From Prorocentrum cordatum (lineage: Eukaryota > Sar > Dinophyceae > Prorocentrales > Prorocentraceae), in the NCBI GenBank assembly GCA_963575745.1, contig CAUYUJ010015744.1, forward strand, positions 134,288 to 198,287: DNA of 64,000 nt, given 5' to 3'. Positions 10,505 to 22,200 of this stretch are shown here, piece by piece. The translations under genes were made by a program, and so were the position numbers. The number at the start of each line of letters is the position of its first letter. Within the stretch, counting starts at the first letter, position 1. The notes beneath the pieces were generated by a model. It ran no database searches, was not told the DNA's origin, and saw only the letters and a program-made list of their open reading frames with translations.

Positions 10505-10962
10505 AGAACCACATTATTGACGCTTCGCGAATCCCCACCAGCCCATCCAGAAACGATGCCCAGAGGAACTGCCTGAATCAGGGAAGTGGGCAGCACACAG
10601 AGGAAGCCGTTATGAGACATCGTGGGAGATCTTGAGCCATCTTGGAGGTCATCTTGGGCTCTCCCAGGCGCTCTTGGAGTAATCTGAATCAGTGCTCACC
10701 CCAAGAGGCCAACATGTGGCTAAAACTTTCGTGAAATCAATGATTTGGCATTCTCGCCGAGGCCTCTTGAAGCACCTTGGGTGCCTCTGGGGGGCCTCTT
10801 GTGGGTCTCTTGGGGGCCTCCTGGAGGCCTCTTGGGGGCCTCTTGGGGCCATCTTGGGACCTCTTGGGGCCTCCTGGGCGCTTCTTGGGGCCATCATGGA
10901 GGAGATCGATCAAACAAGAGGGGAGCATCAATTAGCGTCCCCACAGCACTCCTTCCAATTCT
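10505..10962 (+). mobile_element. Composite dispersed element, copy A
   Basis: The left end is TATTGACGCTTCGCGAATCC then CCACCAGCCCATCCAGAAAC (10513-10552). The core is an 11-bp CCTCTTGGGGG array (about 10770-10900), and the right end is GATCAAACAAGAGGGGAGCA with CAATTAGCGTCCCC (10907-10943). The same left-core-right order recurs at 18625 and 37972 in the same orientation. No coding capacity; the frames across it are translations of the 11-bp array. Confidence 0.6.
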
Positions 10963-11002
10963 TCCTTGTTCCATTACCATCATCTTCTTTATCGTTCACC
11001 TC

Positions 11003-11013
11003 CTCATCATCAG

Positions 11014-11046
<33 letters not shown>

Positions 11047-11072
11047 TATCATCATCATCATCATCATCATCA
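11003..11072. repeat. CAT trinucleotide microsatellite
   Basis: About 23 CAT units with a few interruptions. Confidence 0.95.
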
Positions 11073-11229
11073 ATCCTGATCCTCTTGATCTGGCGTTACT
11101 TCTCATTTTGTTCCTCCTCCTCTTCTTCCTCGTCCTCCTGCTCCTATTCTCCCTGTCGTCCTTCCCCCCCTCCTCCGACTCCTACCCTTATTTTTCGTGA
11201 GGGTATACTCCAGCCATGCCGCCCAGCCG
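11073..11229. other. Pyrimidine-rich stretch without a gene
   Basis: CTCCTCTTCTTCCTCGTCC-type sequence follows the CAT array. No gene seen. Confidence 0.5.
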
Positions 11230-11830
11230 GCCGATAGCGACCAGATCCGGAGGGTCCCATCGTACCCGCCAAACATCAGTACAAAGTTTAGGTATTTCCT
11301 TTCAGCATCGGCCTTTTGAGGGTCGACGCTGCAAAATGTGTGGCTGTAATGGGACCAGACGCACATCGCGCGCGAAAAAGCAAAATGTCGCTCTCGCCTC
11401 GACGCCGCGCGCACTTTTTCCCAAGAGTTGGGCTCCAGCGTGGACGCGGCGCACATTTTGTCGCGGGTGGGCGAAAATGGTCGCGAGCGCGGGCGAAAAT
11501 GTCGCTTTCGCCTCGGCACCGCGCAGATTTTGCTTGAAATTCGCTCCCGCCTCGGCGCGGCGCATATTTTTCACTCGCTACGTCGTTGGGGAGGGGCTGC
11601 GCACGAACTTGCGACTTGCCACCATCGACCAAGCCTTGTGGAAATTTCGCCTGGACCTGGAAATGGCGCGGCGCATGCTTCGCTCTCGCCGCGAGACGGC
11701 CAGATAGTGCTCTCGCCGCAGCGCAGCGCAAGGATTTCCTGACTTTCCGCTCCCGCCCGTGCGCGGCCCGCGTTTTTTCCCCCGTCGCCAGGTCGTCGGA
11801 AACGGAACCGCGCGCGATCACTTACCGTTC
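11230..11830. repeat. Degenerate GC-rich repeats with AAAATGTCGC/TCGCCTCGRCGCCGCGC motifs
   Basis: AAAATGTCGCTCTCGCCTCG (11384), AAAATGTCGCTTTCGCCTCG (11494) and related TCGCTCCCGCCTCGGCGCGG (11541) are each followed by a GCGCRCATTTT-like segment. The spacing is irregular (50-110 bp), and no gene was recognised. The CGCCGCGCACATT part resembles the unit at 7830-8115. Confidence 0.5.
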
Positions 11831-11951
11831 GCTCCGTGGGTGGGAGCGCGTTCCAGTCCAAGTACGTTTAGTACCATACTTGATTTTAATGTTGTGGGAG
11901 AGAGGTGAGAATGGGCGGGGCCCGCTCACTCGTTCGATCCTTCGAACTCCA

Positions 11952-12006
11952 CTCATCATCAGTATCATCAGCAGCAGCATCATCACTATAATCAGCATCA
12001 GCATCG

Positions 12007-12068
<62 letters not shown>

Positions 12069-12069
12069 G
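11952..12069. repeat. CAT trinucleotide microsatellite, second
   Basis: CATCAT with early CAG/TAT interruptions, then about 20 pure units to 12069. On the minus strand it translates as an Asp run; this is not a gene. Confidence 0.95.
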
Positions 12070-13389
12070 CAGTAATTCCCCACTCTCCTCCTCCTCCTCC
12101 GCCTCCTCCCTGCTCCCTCCTCTCGCCAGGTGTCGATTCCGACGTGGACGGACGCACGACACGGTCTGGGAACGTTCCCCGCGCAAATTTGTCAATTCGT
12201 TGGTTTGTTAGCAAACGGGCGTCAACATATGCTAGAATATGTATTGCACTCGATTCGGGTGGGACGCTTGCACGCGCACAGGTGTTGTTACCCCGCAGCC
12301 CAAAACGATACCGTTGCAGATTCTTTGCCAAACGACACAGTGTGCACCGGAGATTTAGAAGTAGGATGAGCAATATGATTGATATTTCTTGATCGTTCCA
12401 GTTCGCGAAACAGTGATGCTGGCGCATCAAGACCCTGTTATCTGAACCATGTATGCATTCACGGATCTTCTCGAAGGATCTGGAGGGAGAGGAGGCAGAG
12501 GATGAGGGAGGAAGAAGAGGAATAGTGGCCGAGGGGGCGAGCAGAAGGAAGGGGTATTTGACGGAACGCGTTCCAATTCAATTTCAAGTGAATTTGACAG
12601 GTTGACGACGATCGACGACAGGGCGACGACGTGGGCCATGCCGAGAGCGTTCGGAACTCTTGGGGGTGTATTGGATCCAAATTGGGGGCCTTGGGAGTTC
12701 TCCTTGTAGGTAATCGGTCACAAAAGGAGGGTTCTTGAATAGTCTCGTCCCGTCGGAGCCCGACAAATCGGTTTCTCCGACCACATTGGGATGTTTGTGT
12801 TGCGCTCGTGGGCGCTCTTAGGACCGCTTGGAAGGCATGATTAATCACATCATGAAGCTTTAATGGGCGATGTTGGAGCCACCTTGAGGCATCAGAAGCC
12901 CATCCGAAGTGAAAAGTCGGTACGGCACGCATAGGGAACATCAGATTTTGGGGAAAAAATGTAGATCGGATGCGATCTTGGTGGCCTCTTGAAGGCATGC
13001 TGGAGGCCAGATTGGGCAAATTTGGAACAGGCTGCGCCATCCTGGAGGCCGTCTTAGAGCATCTGCTGCAAGAGTGGAGCCAGAAGTGTCCAAACGCATC
13101 CGAAGGATGACCCGCAATACAAGAATCATCATCCAAAAGCCGATGGTGATGCAATGAGTCGCTTGTGATATCGAGGGGGGTCTCTGGCTAAGGATGTCCA
13201 TCTGGAACGCGAAAAATCGCCGACTGAAGTGTCATTGGGGCACTAGTGGAGCTCATCTTAGCAGTAGCACACCCTTATCAGGGCTATCTTGGGTGATCTT
13301 GAAGCAATATTCAGACCTCACGAGCCCATCTCAAGCGAAAAGGCGAGGAGTAAGGATCCATTGAACTGAATATAGTGTTCAAGTGATGG
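12070..13389. other. No recognisable gene; weakly repetitive DNA
   Basis: No frame here looks protein-like. Scattered GGCCTCTTGAAGG and GGAGGCCGTCTTAG fragments (12960-13060) resemble worn members of the 11-bp array family. Short AAGCGAAAAGGCGAG-like words (12908, 13333) also occur next to such arrays elsewhere (38714). Confidence 0.5.
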
Positions 13390-15709
13390 TTGCCTATCCG
13401 GGTGATATCCTTGAGAAAATCCGTGGCCATTCGGAGCGTTGTTAGGACAGTATTGGTGTTAATTATTGACGTTTCGCGTATCCCCACCAGTCAGCAGAAG
13501 TGGATCAGGCAGCAGTGGAATGCGGAATGGGCCTGCAGAAGGTGCCTCATCCACATTTGGAATGTCGCGCCAGGCGTCCTTGACCACATCCCTGACCACC
13601 ACTCGTCCGAGGTATACCCCACTGCTCCCACCAAGCGGAAGACTACATCGGAGGTGCCAGAAGACAGCTACAGCTACGACATGTGCGCACACCTCTCCCC
13701 AGCAGGAATCAGTGCGACGGTGCATGACGCTTTCACACGACCCACACCCCGCGAGGACCGCCCGTCACCACATGACACGGACATCGACAACCAAGACGGC
13801 CAAACGGGAGTAGACGGCAGGGCCTCCAGCAGCAACAGCTCCTCTTTCCCCGAATTGCCGCCACCCTTGTGCCCCTATTTGCCCACGCTCTCCACCCTCC
13901 GTCTTGAAGGGGTGGAGTCAGACGGCTCGGTCCACGCCCTGGTCAAGTACACGACTGAATGGAGCCACACAATCTACACCCTATGGGCCGCCTACGCGCA
14001 GCAAAAAGGACAGAACATCAAAGGGAACATAACCGACGAAGCGAGGTGGCCGACCGAGCTGCTGCTCCCCTTCTTGGACACGGTGTACGGAGAAGACATC
14101 CCAGAGAACGGTCACCCCCCACGCGTCCCATGGGACGGACAACGGGCAGCGGCAGCCAGGGTCGTCTCACACCTGGTGGGTGGAAACCAGAAATACAAAG
14201 AAGACTGGGACCGCTATGCAGACAGCCTCACCAACCAGAAGGGGCAGGGCCCCTCCCGACAGCCGCTTCACATCCTCATGGCATTCCTAACCAGGCTGGA
14301 AGGCTCCGACTTGGCCAGGGGAACCATCGACCACTTCGCCGCCCTGCCCCTGGACCCGGCCGCTAGCAGCTTAGACCGAGATGGATCACCAGCTGCCAGC
14401 TGGCTCAACAGGTCCAGCAGGAAGGAATCCCCCGCGGCGGATCGCCGGGTGAAGGCCCACGGAGCACCCCCGACACGCACCGACGCCTCACCTCCTCAGC
14501 CCGCGGAGACTGACCGGCCCCCTGCAACCCAGGAAGAGGAGCAAACCCCACCGGGGCACTGCAAAGGCGAAGGCGACGTGGAAGGGGTCGACTGGGCCGA
14601 AGAAGCGGGCAGGAGATCCGAGTCCGACGCCCACGCGCGATCTAGCCCGCAGGGTATCTCCGTAGACTCCGGCTCGCAGGTCAGCCCCACCCACCCCGAC
14701 GACGACCTAAGTGATACAGCTCCTCCCGTGGATGACAAGGTGACCCAGGAACCCCCACAGCTCTGGACAAAGCCTCCCGACAGGACCGACTCAGAAGTCT
14801 GGCCCCCATACGAGCAGGCTGCCGCCAGAAGAACAGCCAGAGATAGGTACGCCCCAGGCGACCTTCGTAGCAGGGATGATCGGACCCGGAGTCTGAACGC
14901 CGCATGGGACAACAGGTCTCTAAGATATGCGGGTGGCGACGGCGGCCGGCAACCACCCGCGATTGATGAAGTCATGGCCAGTGAACGCTCGGCCACCCCG
15001 CCCCCATGCGACTTCTCCCGACTATCGCGCGCCAACCAGGGCTCCTGGAACGACACGCGGAGAACGCCACGACCCGCAGCACACCCTGACGATCCCATGG
15101 GAGGCACCCCCATGCACATGTGTCCAGTTGACAAAGCGGACGTCTCAAGGGACGAACCGGCACCAGACAAGATCTCACGGCTGCAGAAGACGCTGGGAGG
15201 TGCGTTCAACGGAGTCTGGGGCGCCTGGGCCAAGAGGGCAGCATCCAGGCAATGGGAGCCACTACATCAAGTTTGATCCCAAGCTCAATTCCGCACAACA
15301 GCGCAATGATCTCCTCCAGGCATGGAGCGAGGCGGAGTTTGACGCCTATAACATGGATAGAGAGTACAAGCTCCACGTTGACTGGTCGAGTCTCCAGGAG
15401 AGGCACCGCAAACTCATGCAACGCGACGCCAGACCGCACACCGCCCGCGGGACCGATAACAGTGGTTGCCCACCCCCATGGATCACAGCGGGCAAGGGGG
15501 CGGCACGTGCGGCCCCGCCAGACCAGTGGACCGGGGCATCCAGCTCAGGCTCGCCGCGGCGCGGATGGCAGTCCTGGGACGCTTGGGGGCACCAAGGGGC
15601 GCCATGGACCGACGCGGACTGGAAGGCGAAGGGCAAGCGTTACTCCCCAAGAGGAGATCACCCGCACGCTGACAAGCGTCCGCGAGGTCGGGGCCCCCGA
15701 CCCAGATGA
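13390..15709 (+). CDS. Unrecognised long ORF, interrupted by one frameshift
   Basis: A 628-codon frame (13390-15278) is unusually long and protein-like for this window. Near 15240 the sequence continues better in the frame that ends at 15709, with SHYIKFDPKLNSAQQRNDL and RHRKLMQRDARPH. So an intact ancestor would have had about 770 residues. Residues 183-320 look folded and helical (YTTEWSHTIYTLWAAYAQQK, WPTELLLPFLDTVYGEDI, QKYKEDWDRYADSL). The rest is hydrophilic, rich in D/E/P/S/R, and ends in a G/W/R-rich tail. No catalytic or zinc motif was seen. The start is doubtful: the first 35 codons overlap the dispersed CGTATCCCCACCAG sequence (13476-13490), so the true start or a splice acceptor may lie further in. 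A Gag-like protein or a host gene are both possible. Confidence 0.45.
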
Positions 15710-15839
15710 CGGGGGCGCAACGAGGACCCGCGCGGGTCTGGCCCTCCCCCCCCCAGCGTGAATAGGGCCGCAACGGTCACCGCCACGGCCCACCCACTCA
15801 CGTGCTGCCTGCCGCGCGCAGCTCACACTACCTCGCTCC

Positions 15840-16470
15840 TTCTCTGCCCGGCATTCGCCGCAACCCCCCCCCCCAGTCGGTTTCACCCGCAGCGCCCGGC
15901 CTGTGCCGCAATACCCTGTGCTTCCTCCTATGGGGCGGAGGAGCACCAATACCCTTGCGTTGCGCTTTTAGACAGCCCACGCTGGACTCGTGGACCTTGC
16001 AGCACCCGGCCTCGGCCCAATACGCGCTACCCTCGCGGGGGCGGGGGGCGCCAATGAGCGTCGCACATAGGCAGCCCACGCTGGAGACGTGGACCTTGCT
16101 AGGCCCTTCCACCCCCGCGGCCGATCGCTGCACGGGATTGCGGCCACTGCCTCCTTCGGCGGAGGCCACCGTCAACATGGACTCTGGGGTCGTCTGCACC
16201 CTCCCAGGGCAGCCCACTTTGGACGGCAGAGACGGGTGGCTGAAATAACCCACCTCCTGCGCTCCACCCTTTTTCGCACAGTGAACGGCAGCGATCGGGG
16301 TGCGAAACTATCTGCCGCACTGCCCGCGCTCAGCCCCATTCGCCAACATGGGGAAAGGGGTCGTCGGCGCCACTCTTCCAGGGCAGCCCACTTTGGACGG
16401 CAGAGACTGGTGGCTGAAATAACCCACCTCCTGCGCTCCGCCTCTTTCACAGCATAGTGAACGGCAGCGG
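15840..16470. repeat. Tandem repeat with about 174-bp unit, two clear copies plus degraded ones
   Basis: CCAGGGCAGCCCACTTTGGA is followed by a GGTGGCTGAAATAACCCACC segment at 16204 and again at 16378 (offset 174). Earlier worn copies carry CAGCCCACGCTGGA (15975, 16073). Confidence 0.7.
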
Positions 16471-16574
16471 TTGGGGTTCGAAGAACCGCTCCGCCCGCGA
16501 CCAGCCCCATTCACTTGTGGTTCGGAAGCTCTGTGCATGGATGCTCGGGATCGCCATCTGTGTTCAGCGGCCAT

Positions 16575-17035
16575 TGGCTGCGCACCCTCTTCTTCCTCAT
16601 TCACAATGTCTCTGCGGCTTTTGGCTGCGCCCCCCACCATGTCTCATTCACAATGTTTCTGCGGCCGTTGGCTGCGCCCCCCATCATGTCCGCCGAGATT
16701 GCACCAATCGCAGAAGCGCGGCCGCCCCAAGTCCTTCCCTGGGCGTCTCAGTCGCCTGGGCACGTCCCCCGGGCCCTGGGCTTCGTCGGCGCCCCCATCC
16801 TCCTCCTCCTCCTCCTCCTTCTCCTCCTCCGCCCCCTCCTTCATTCACAAGGACTCTGCGGCTTTTGGCTGCGCGCCCCCCGCGCGAAGATTGCTGCGGC
16901 CGCAGAGGCGCGCCCGCCCTGAGACGGTCCGTGCATGGACGCCCAGGGTTCATCATCTGTGTCCAGCGGCATCTGGCTGCACCCCCCTCCTCTCATTCAC
17001 AAGTCTCTGCGGCTCTTGGCTGCGCCCCCCCGCGA
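16575..17035. repeat. Dispersed CATTCACAA...GGCTGCGCCCCC repeats
   Basis: The motif CATTCACAATGTCTCTGCGG with TTTTGGCTGCGCCCCCC recurs at about 16599, 16646, 16843 and 16995. The first two are about 47 bp apart, and a short CTC tract (16798-16833) lies between copies. No gene seen. Confidence 0.7.
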
Positions 17036-17229
17036 TCAACAGCATAGATAGCATCGTCCGTGGAAGTTGAGACCCGCCCAGGGAGCAGCAGTGTCGACCC
17101 AGCCCGGCAGGTCAGCACGCCGCCAGCGAAGGGCACTGCCCTGCGGCCAGGCTGCGGCCGGCGGTCTGCCTGCCCCAGCTCCGGACGCATCCGTCCTCCG
17201 CAGGGGCAGCGTGGCACGTGGCGGATGGG

Positions 17230-17965
17230 GGCTACTGCCCACCACGCACCATGGTGAGTGCCCTCGCCGCATGAGCGGCCCGTATCGAGTGGTTCAGCCT
17301 TCTGCGGTCAGTTGTAGCTCTTCTCGGCACAGCCACATGCCAAGCCCTCGCCAGGACATCGCATCGTTGAGCCCCCAGACCGCGTGAGTCGGATACGATG
17401 TGGATACACTGGCTACCAGCTGGTTGCCAGCCTGCGAGCGCACGCCAGCGATGCTGCAGTGGAGGGGGGCCCGCCCTCCCACAGTGACACCGGCGCTCAG
17501 CGGCAGGCAGTGCTTCCCCCACCTGTGTATCGCCTTGGTCTATGGATCCGATCATGGCGCTACCACAAGGACGTCTCGGCCCGCGGCCAGCACGCCGCCT
17601 ACATGCGTTACGGCCTACAGTTGGTCGCCGCCAGGCATACTCGGCTCCTCGGGCTCCGTGACAGGTGGAGATCGGGTGCGTTCGTTAGCCATACTTCAGC
17701 GTTACCTGATGTCTGGCTTCGCCGGGGAGTGGCCCTGCACCGAGTGGTTCATCCTTCTGCAGTTCGTGGCCGCTCCCCTAGCAGATCAGTCTGCATCAGC
17801 CTCCGTCAGTACTTGCATCGTTGCGCCCCCGAACCGCGAGAGTCGGATACGTTGTGTACGCACTGGCTACAGGCTGGAGGTGGCTCTACCTCGTGCGCGC
17901 AGACCGCGGTCGCCCCCTTCTCATGTACAAGGATGGGTTTCAGCCACACCTCTGCGTCAGTGAGC
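17230..17965. repeat. Diverged tandem duplication, offset about 455 bp
   Basis: GAGTGGTTCAGCCTTCTGC at 17287 matches GAGTGGTTCATCCTTCTGC at 17742. Both are followed by GCATCGTTG...CCGCGTGAGTCGGATACG-like sequence. The 288-codon frame at 17384-18250 crosses both copies and has no domain. Confidence 0.6.
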
Positions 17966-17969
17966 CATG

Positions 17970-18624
17970 GTGAGTCAGGCCCTTCTCTGCTTGCCCCCCT
18001 TCTTTCTCATGGCGCCGCCGTGTGCCCCGGCCGGCGTCCGCACTTGCACCTGTTCCTTTCGCTCCTGGCCTTACATCCGTGTGTTGATCGGCCGGAGACA
18101 GGCGCCGCCAGGGCGACTTCTCCCCGCCGTTCCAGTACCGTCCCAGTGCCGGTCGCCGCGCTCGCCCCCACCCGTCGGGAGGCTCGGCTCAATCACCTGG
18201 TCGCTCTGTACGCTTCCTCGCTTTTGAGCTGGCTGGAGCCTGGCGCCTAAAGGGCGACTTCTCTCCGCCGCCCCGCCGCCGGACGCCGCGCCGTGGCGCC
18301 CCCACCCGCCGGGATGTCTGTGCCGGTCTTTGGCGTCCAATTTGGGTCATTTTGAAATTTTGTCCCTTGCATGTGCATACGCCTCTGCGGCCAATTTTCT
18401 TCGTTTCGCGCCCCGTTCGTTGCCCCGCTTCTTGACCTTCGCCAGGGAGCCGCCAACCCAAAAAAATATCCCAACCAGTTTTTTCGCCTTCAGCCCCCAG
18501 CGCCGTCCGGCGTCCCTCGGCGGCAGCTCTGGCAGCCGTGAGTGCGCGCGCTAAGTAATTAGGTATCGCTCGTAGCCCAGGCTGACTTCGGACGCCGCCT
18601 GCGCCTTCGCTTGCGGCCGCGACA
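17970..18624. other. No recognisable gene
   Basis: GC-rich sequence with GCCGCCGGACGCCGCGCCG words; nothing identifiable. Confidence 0.5.
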
Positions 18625-19060
18625 AAATAAGTATCCCCACCAGCCCAGAAACGATGCCCATGAGAGCTGACGGGGGGAGAGAGGAAGAGACACGCATAGT
18701 CAAACAGCGAGGGAGGCCGGCTTGGACGGCGTGTTGGGGCCATTTTCGGGGCCCGGGGTCTTGGAGCGGTCTTGGGGCCTCTCGGAGCATCTTGGGAGCC
18801 ATCTGGAGCTAGCTTGGGCTATCCTGAGCCATCTCGAAGGTCATTTTAGGCTCACTGAGGCCCCTCGGAGGCCGCTCGGGGGCCTCTTGAGGGCCTCTCG
18901 GATGTTTTTTGGAGGCCTCTTGGGGCTTTTTGGGGCGCTCTTTGGCTCCTATTGGGGGCCTCTTGGGAGCCCTGGAGGGCCTCCTGAGGCCATCTTGACG
19001 GCGGTCGGTCAAAAGAGGGGGGGTTCTCGATTTGCGTCCCCCCCTCGGGTCGGGGTCCAC
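18625..19060 (+). mobile_element. Composite dispersed element, copy C
   Basis: The left end is AAGTATCCCCACCAGCCCAG followed by AAACGATGCCCATGAG (18629-18664). The core is an 11-bp array (about 18730-19005), and the right end is GGTCAAAAGAGGGGGGG with TTTGCGTCCCCCCCTCGGG (19007-19051). It has the same order and orientation as copies at 10505 and 37972, and is the most diverged of the three. Confidence 0.5.
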
Positions 19061-19795
19061 GATCCTCAGCGCACCGGGCGCCTACGAGGCGCCACTGGCA
19101 GCGTCGGGGTGTAATGCCCGAAGCGCCAGCCAGAGCAGCGGGCAAGGTGCCCACGGGTGCGAACGGGGCGAAGACCCGGCAGCGCAGGCCAAAGCATGTC
19201 GAAGAGTAGTAGGTGGCAACAGTTCTGCTATAACCCAATTACTGCAAACATACGTTACCGTCGGTGAGCACGAAACAACCAAAATGGCATGAGAAGGTAT
19301 AGCCACGGTAATCACACCGAACCGTCGCAAGTATGTAGGGATTTTGCGAAATAGTTTCGGCTCCGTCACTTCTCCCCGGTCAAGTCCACACACAAGCACA
19401 GTCCAGCGTCGAATTCGGACAGGCTCCAGAACGCACCAAACAGAAGTTCGTGTACGCGAAATGTTGTGGGATGTTCATGCACATCAGCCGGCTTCCAAGG
19501 TACACCCACGGTAATGATGGATTGCGCCATGATTGCACAGACGCCATTTCGTTGATGTTGGGCGTCATTGTTGTTTGCTTGATTCGATTCCATGAGTGAC
19601 TGCCTTTATGTATGCACCGAATTCGCCAAACACGCCAAGGGTGAAACACCGCCGATGCCGTTTGATAGTGCCAAGGGGGTCAAACGTTTGGTCAATGTCT
19701 CGCCAAGTTGTTTTACATGTTCTCCCAGCCATTGTGGAAAGCCTTGGGGGAACATGTGGGGTAGGAAAAGAAAGAGGACAAGCGGGCGGATGAGG
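19061..19795. other. No recognisable gene
   Basis: Moderately GC, no strong repeats. Open frames reach only 130 codons and lack domains. Confidence 0.5.
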
Positions 19796-20045
19796 ATGAC
19801 TATAAGGAGGAGGAGGAGGAGGGGGAGGAGGAGGAGGAGGAGGAGGAGGAGGAGGCGGCCTCTGAACCCTCGTGGGGCGCCTGGGGGGCTTCCTTGGCGC
19901 CTTTTGGGTGCCTCTGAGGGGCCTTCTGCGGGCGCCTTCGGGGCTTCATGGGCTTATGGGCAGTCTTAGGGTTATCTTGGCCGTGATTCGGGCTCTTTTT
20001 CCGGGCGCTGTAGGGCCATCTTGAGGACCTTTAGGGCCGTCGTTG
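19796..20045. repeat. GGA microsatellite followed by 11-bp GGCCTC-type array
   Basis: GGA repeats (19807-19857) pass straight into GGGGCGCCTGGGGGGCTTCC-type degenerate 11-bp repeats up to about 20045. Confidence 0.75.
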
Positions 20046-20049
20046 GGCG

Positions 20050-20469
20050 GCTTGGGCCGAAGGCCATTGGGATAGAGGGGAAGCAACAGCAACGACAACG
20101 ACGGAAGGGGGAGGATGAGAAGAAAGGAAAGATGCGGGCTTTGCCCCAGGCAAGCTACGCGCAGCGCGAGCGCCCAGCATACACAACGTGGCCCAGAGAT
20201 AAAGAGAAGACGAGAGGGAATGAGGCGGGCGACAGACGACGAGACACGGCAGCAGCAAAGAAGGGAGGAAGAAGAGGAGGAGCGGGAAGGAAAAGGCGAG
20301 GGAGGGAGAGGAGAGATGGACCCGCAATGCGGGCCACCACTGAAACAGAATGACGCGGACGTGGACCTCGCATGGCCTCCGGGAATATAAGAGAAAGGCG
20401 TGAGATGCGCTCCGCGAGACGGCCAGTTTTGTTCGTCGCCGTAACACGGGCTGGAGCATTTCGCATGTT
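20050..20469. other. Purine-rich stretch without a gene
   Basis: GGAAGAAGAGGAGGAGCGGG-type sequence. Open frames are E/R/K-rich on plus and S/L/P-rich on minus, as expected for low-complexity DNA. Confidence 0.5.
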
Positions 20470-20918
20470 TTATTAGTCATCAAAGTAGAGCTTACAACAC
20501 CAGCACCAGGTAAATACATATTGATAGCTCCCCAGCTACAGCAACAGTTAAGAAGGTGTTGCCAGATGTGTGGCGGGTGGTTTGTTATCTTTGTAATCTC
20601 TGAAAGCATATCAGGATCCCAGATGTCCAGAAGCACTTGATGCTGCAGATGAGTCGTACCCCTGAACCTCGTCTGTTGTTCAATATTCCTTTGGTCACTG
20701 ATGCACTGATGGCACGACTGTGGCATGCATTGGCATAAAGTATCATACAGTCTGGTAACCAATTCCAAACCACATCTCTTCAAAGTTGACTCATCACCTG
20801 GGCGACGCAGCTCCCTTGATAATTGATCCCCTGTAATTGTATACTGGGCCTGCGATTTCTCCGTATTGTAAGTGGGGCGTGTCGCAAAAGTGTACGGAAC
20901 GGTTTCCACAAAGAACAT
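20470..20918 (-). other. Open minus-strand stretch of unknown nature, lower GC
   Basis: The N-terminal half of a 295-codon minus frame (20031-20918) covers this lower-GC stretch. It gives a mixed-composition peptide (for example ELRRPGDESTLKRCGLELVT, HPPHIWQHLLNCCCSWGA). No domain recognised. The rest of the frame is low-complexity S/L/P, so any real exon would end near 20460. Confidence 0.2.
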
Positions 20919-21069
20919 GTTTCAATGTATCAGGTTACGGGCTTGGGTCTCGGTCTGGCCTGCTTATTGTCACCGCCCGTCGCCGCCGTCTGTCGCCGAT
21001 ACGTCTGGTCCTGGGTGCCGGTCGCCGCGCTTGTTGCCCCGTCGCCATGCGGGCGTGGGCTTGCGGGTG

Positions 21070-21786
21070 AGCCTCGGCGTGGGCGTGGGCGCGGGCGTGG
21101 GCGTGGGCGTGGGCGTGGGTGTGGGCGTGGGCGTGGGCGCGGGTGTGGGCGTGGGCGTGCGTGTGAGCGTTGAAGTGGGCCTAAGCGCGGGCGCGGGCGT
21201 GGGCGTGGACCTGGGCTTGGGTGTGGGCGTGGGCGTGGGTGCGGGTGTGGGCGCGGGTGTGGGCGTGGGTCTGGGTGTGGGCTTGGGCGTGAGCGTGGGC
21301 GTGGGCGTGATCCTGGGCCTGGGCGTGGGCGCAGGAGTGGGCGTGGGCGTGGGCCCGAACGTTGGCGTGGGCGTCGGCGCCGGCGTCGGCATCGGCGTCG
21401 GCGTGGGCGTGCGTGTGAACGCTGGTGTGGGCGTGGCCGTGGGCGCGGGCGCGGGCGTGGGCGTGGGCGTGGTCGTGGGCGTGGGCGTGGGCGTGGGCGT
21501 GGGTGGGCGTGGGCGTGGGAGTGCGTGTGAGCGTGGGCGTGGGAGTGGGCGCGGGCGTGGGCGTGGGAGTGGGTCTGGGCGTGGGCGCGGGCGCGGGCGT
21601 GGGCGGGGGCGCGAGCGTGGGGGGCGTGGGCGTGGGCGTGGGCGAAGGCGTGGGTGCCGGTGTCGGTGTGGGCGTGGGCGTGGGCGCAGGTGTGGCGTGG
21701 GCGTGCGTGGGCATGGGCGTGGGCGTTGGCGCGGGTGTGGGCGTGGGTGTGGGCGTCGGCGCTGCCAGCCGCCGCCGCCGCCGCCG
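21070..21786. repeat. GTGGGC hexanucleotide array, about 700 bp, with CCG tail
   Basis: GGGCGTGGGCGT repeats with scattered GGGCGC, GGGTGT and GGCGTC variants run for some 115 units, ending in a CGC trinucleotide run (21770-21787). Every frame is open: (Val-Gly)n on plus, and Pro-Thr, His-Ala or Arg-Pro dipeptides on minus. Confidence 0.95.
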
Positions 21787-21787
21787 C

Positions 21788-22200
21788 ACCCGGGGCCCGC
21801 GTCGGGCCAGAGGGGGGTTCGAACCCTCCCCCCCCTGGAGGAGAGGAGGGGGGGGGTCGGGGAGAGGGGGGGCAAGCTAGGTGCGCTCGCGTCATGTCTG
21901 ACGCCCTACCCCTCCCTCCCATCCCTTACCCTGGCGCAGATCTCTTCTCTCTTCGCACAGTCGGATGTCGCAGCATGGCACAGCATCACATGGCATAGCA
22001 TGGTGTTAAAGATCCATGCGTAGCATGACATAGCATGGTGTAGCATAGGAGGGCTTCTGCGGCCCAAAAATCAACGAATCGGCACCGAATGTGTAATCAC
22101 TTCGATGGTTCTTTCGGGGGGGGGGGGGCATTTTCCAGACTTTGGGGCCGATTCGGAAGGACCGAAAACCATGCCGTGACATGGCACTGGAAATAATGAC
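21788..22200. repeat. Short TAGCATGRCA-type repeats and unassigned sequence
   Basis: About 21970-22048 is a loose 10-bp repeat of AGCATGGCACAGCATCACAT type. The remainder, including a G-run at 22116-22127, shows nothing identifiable. Confidence 0.55.

Noticed and set aside
20872-22023. 383-codon Val-Gly repeat ORF and three long minus frames
   Set aside because: Products of the GTGGGC hexamer array; none has non-repeat sequence of protein character.
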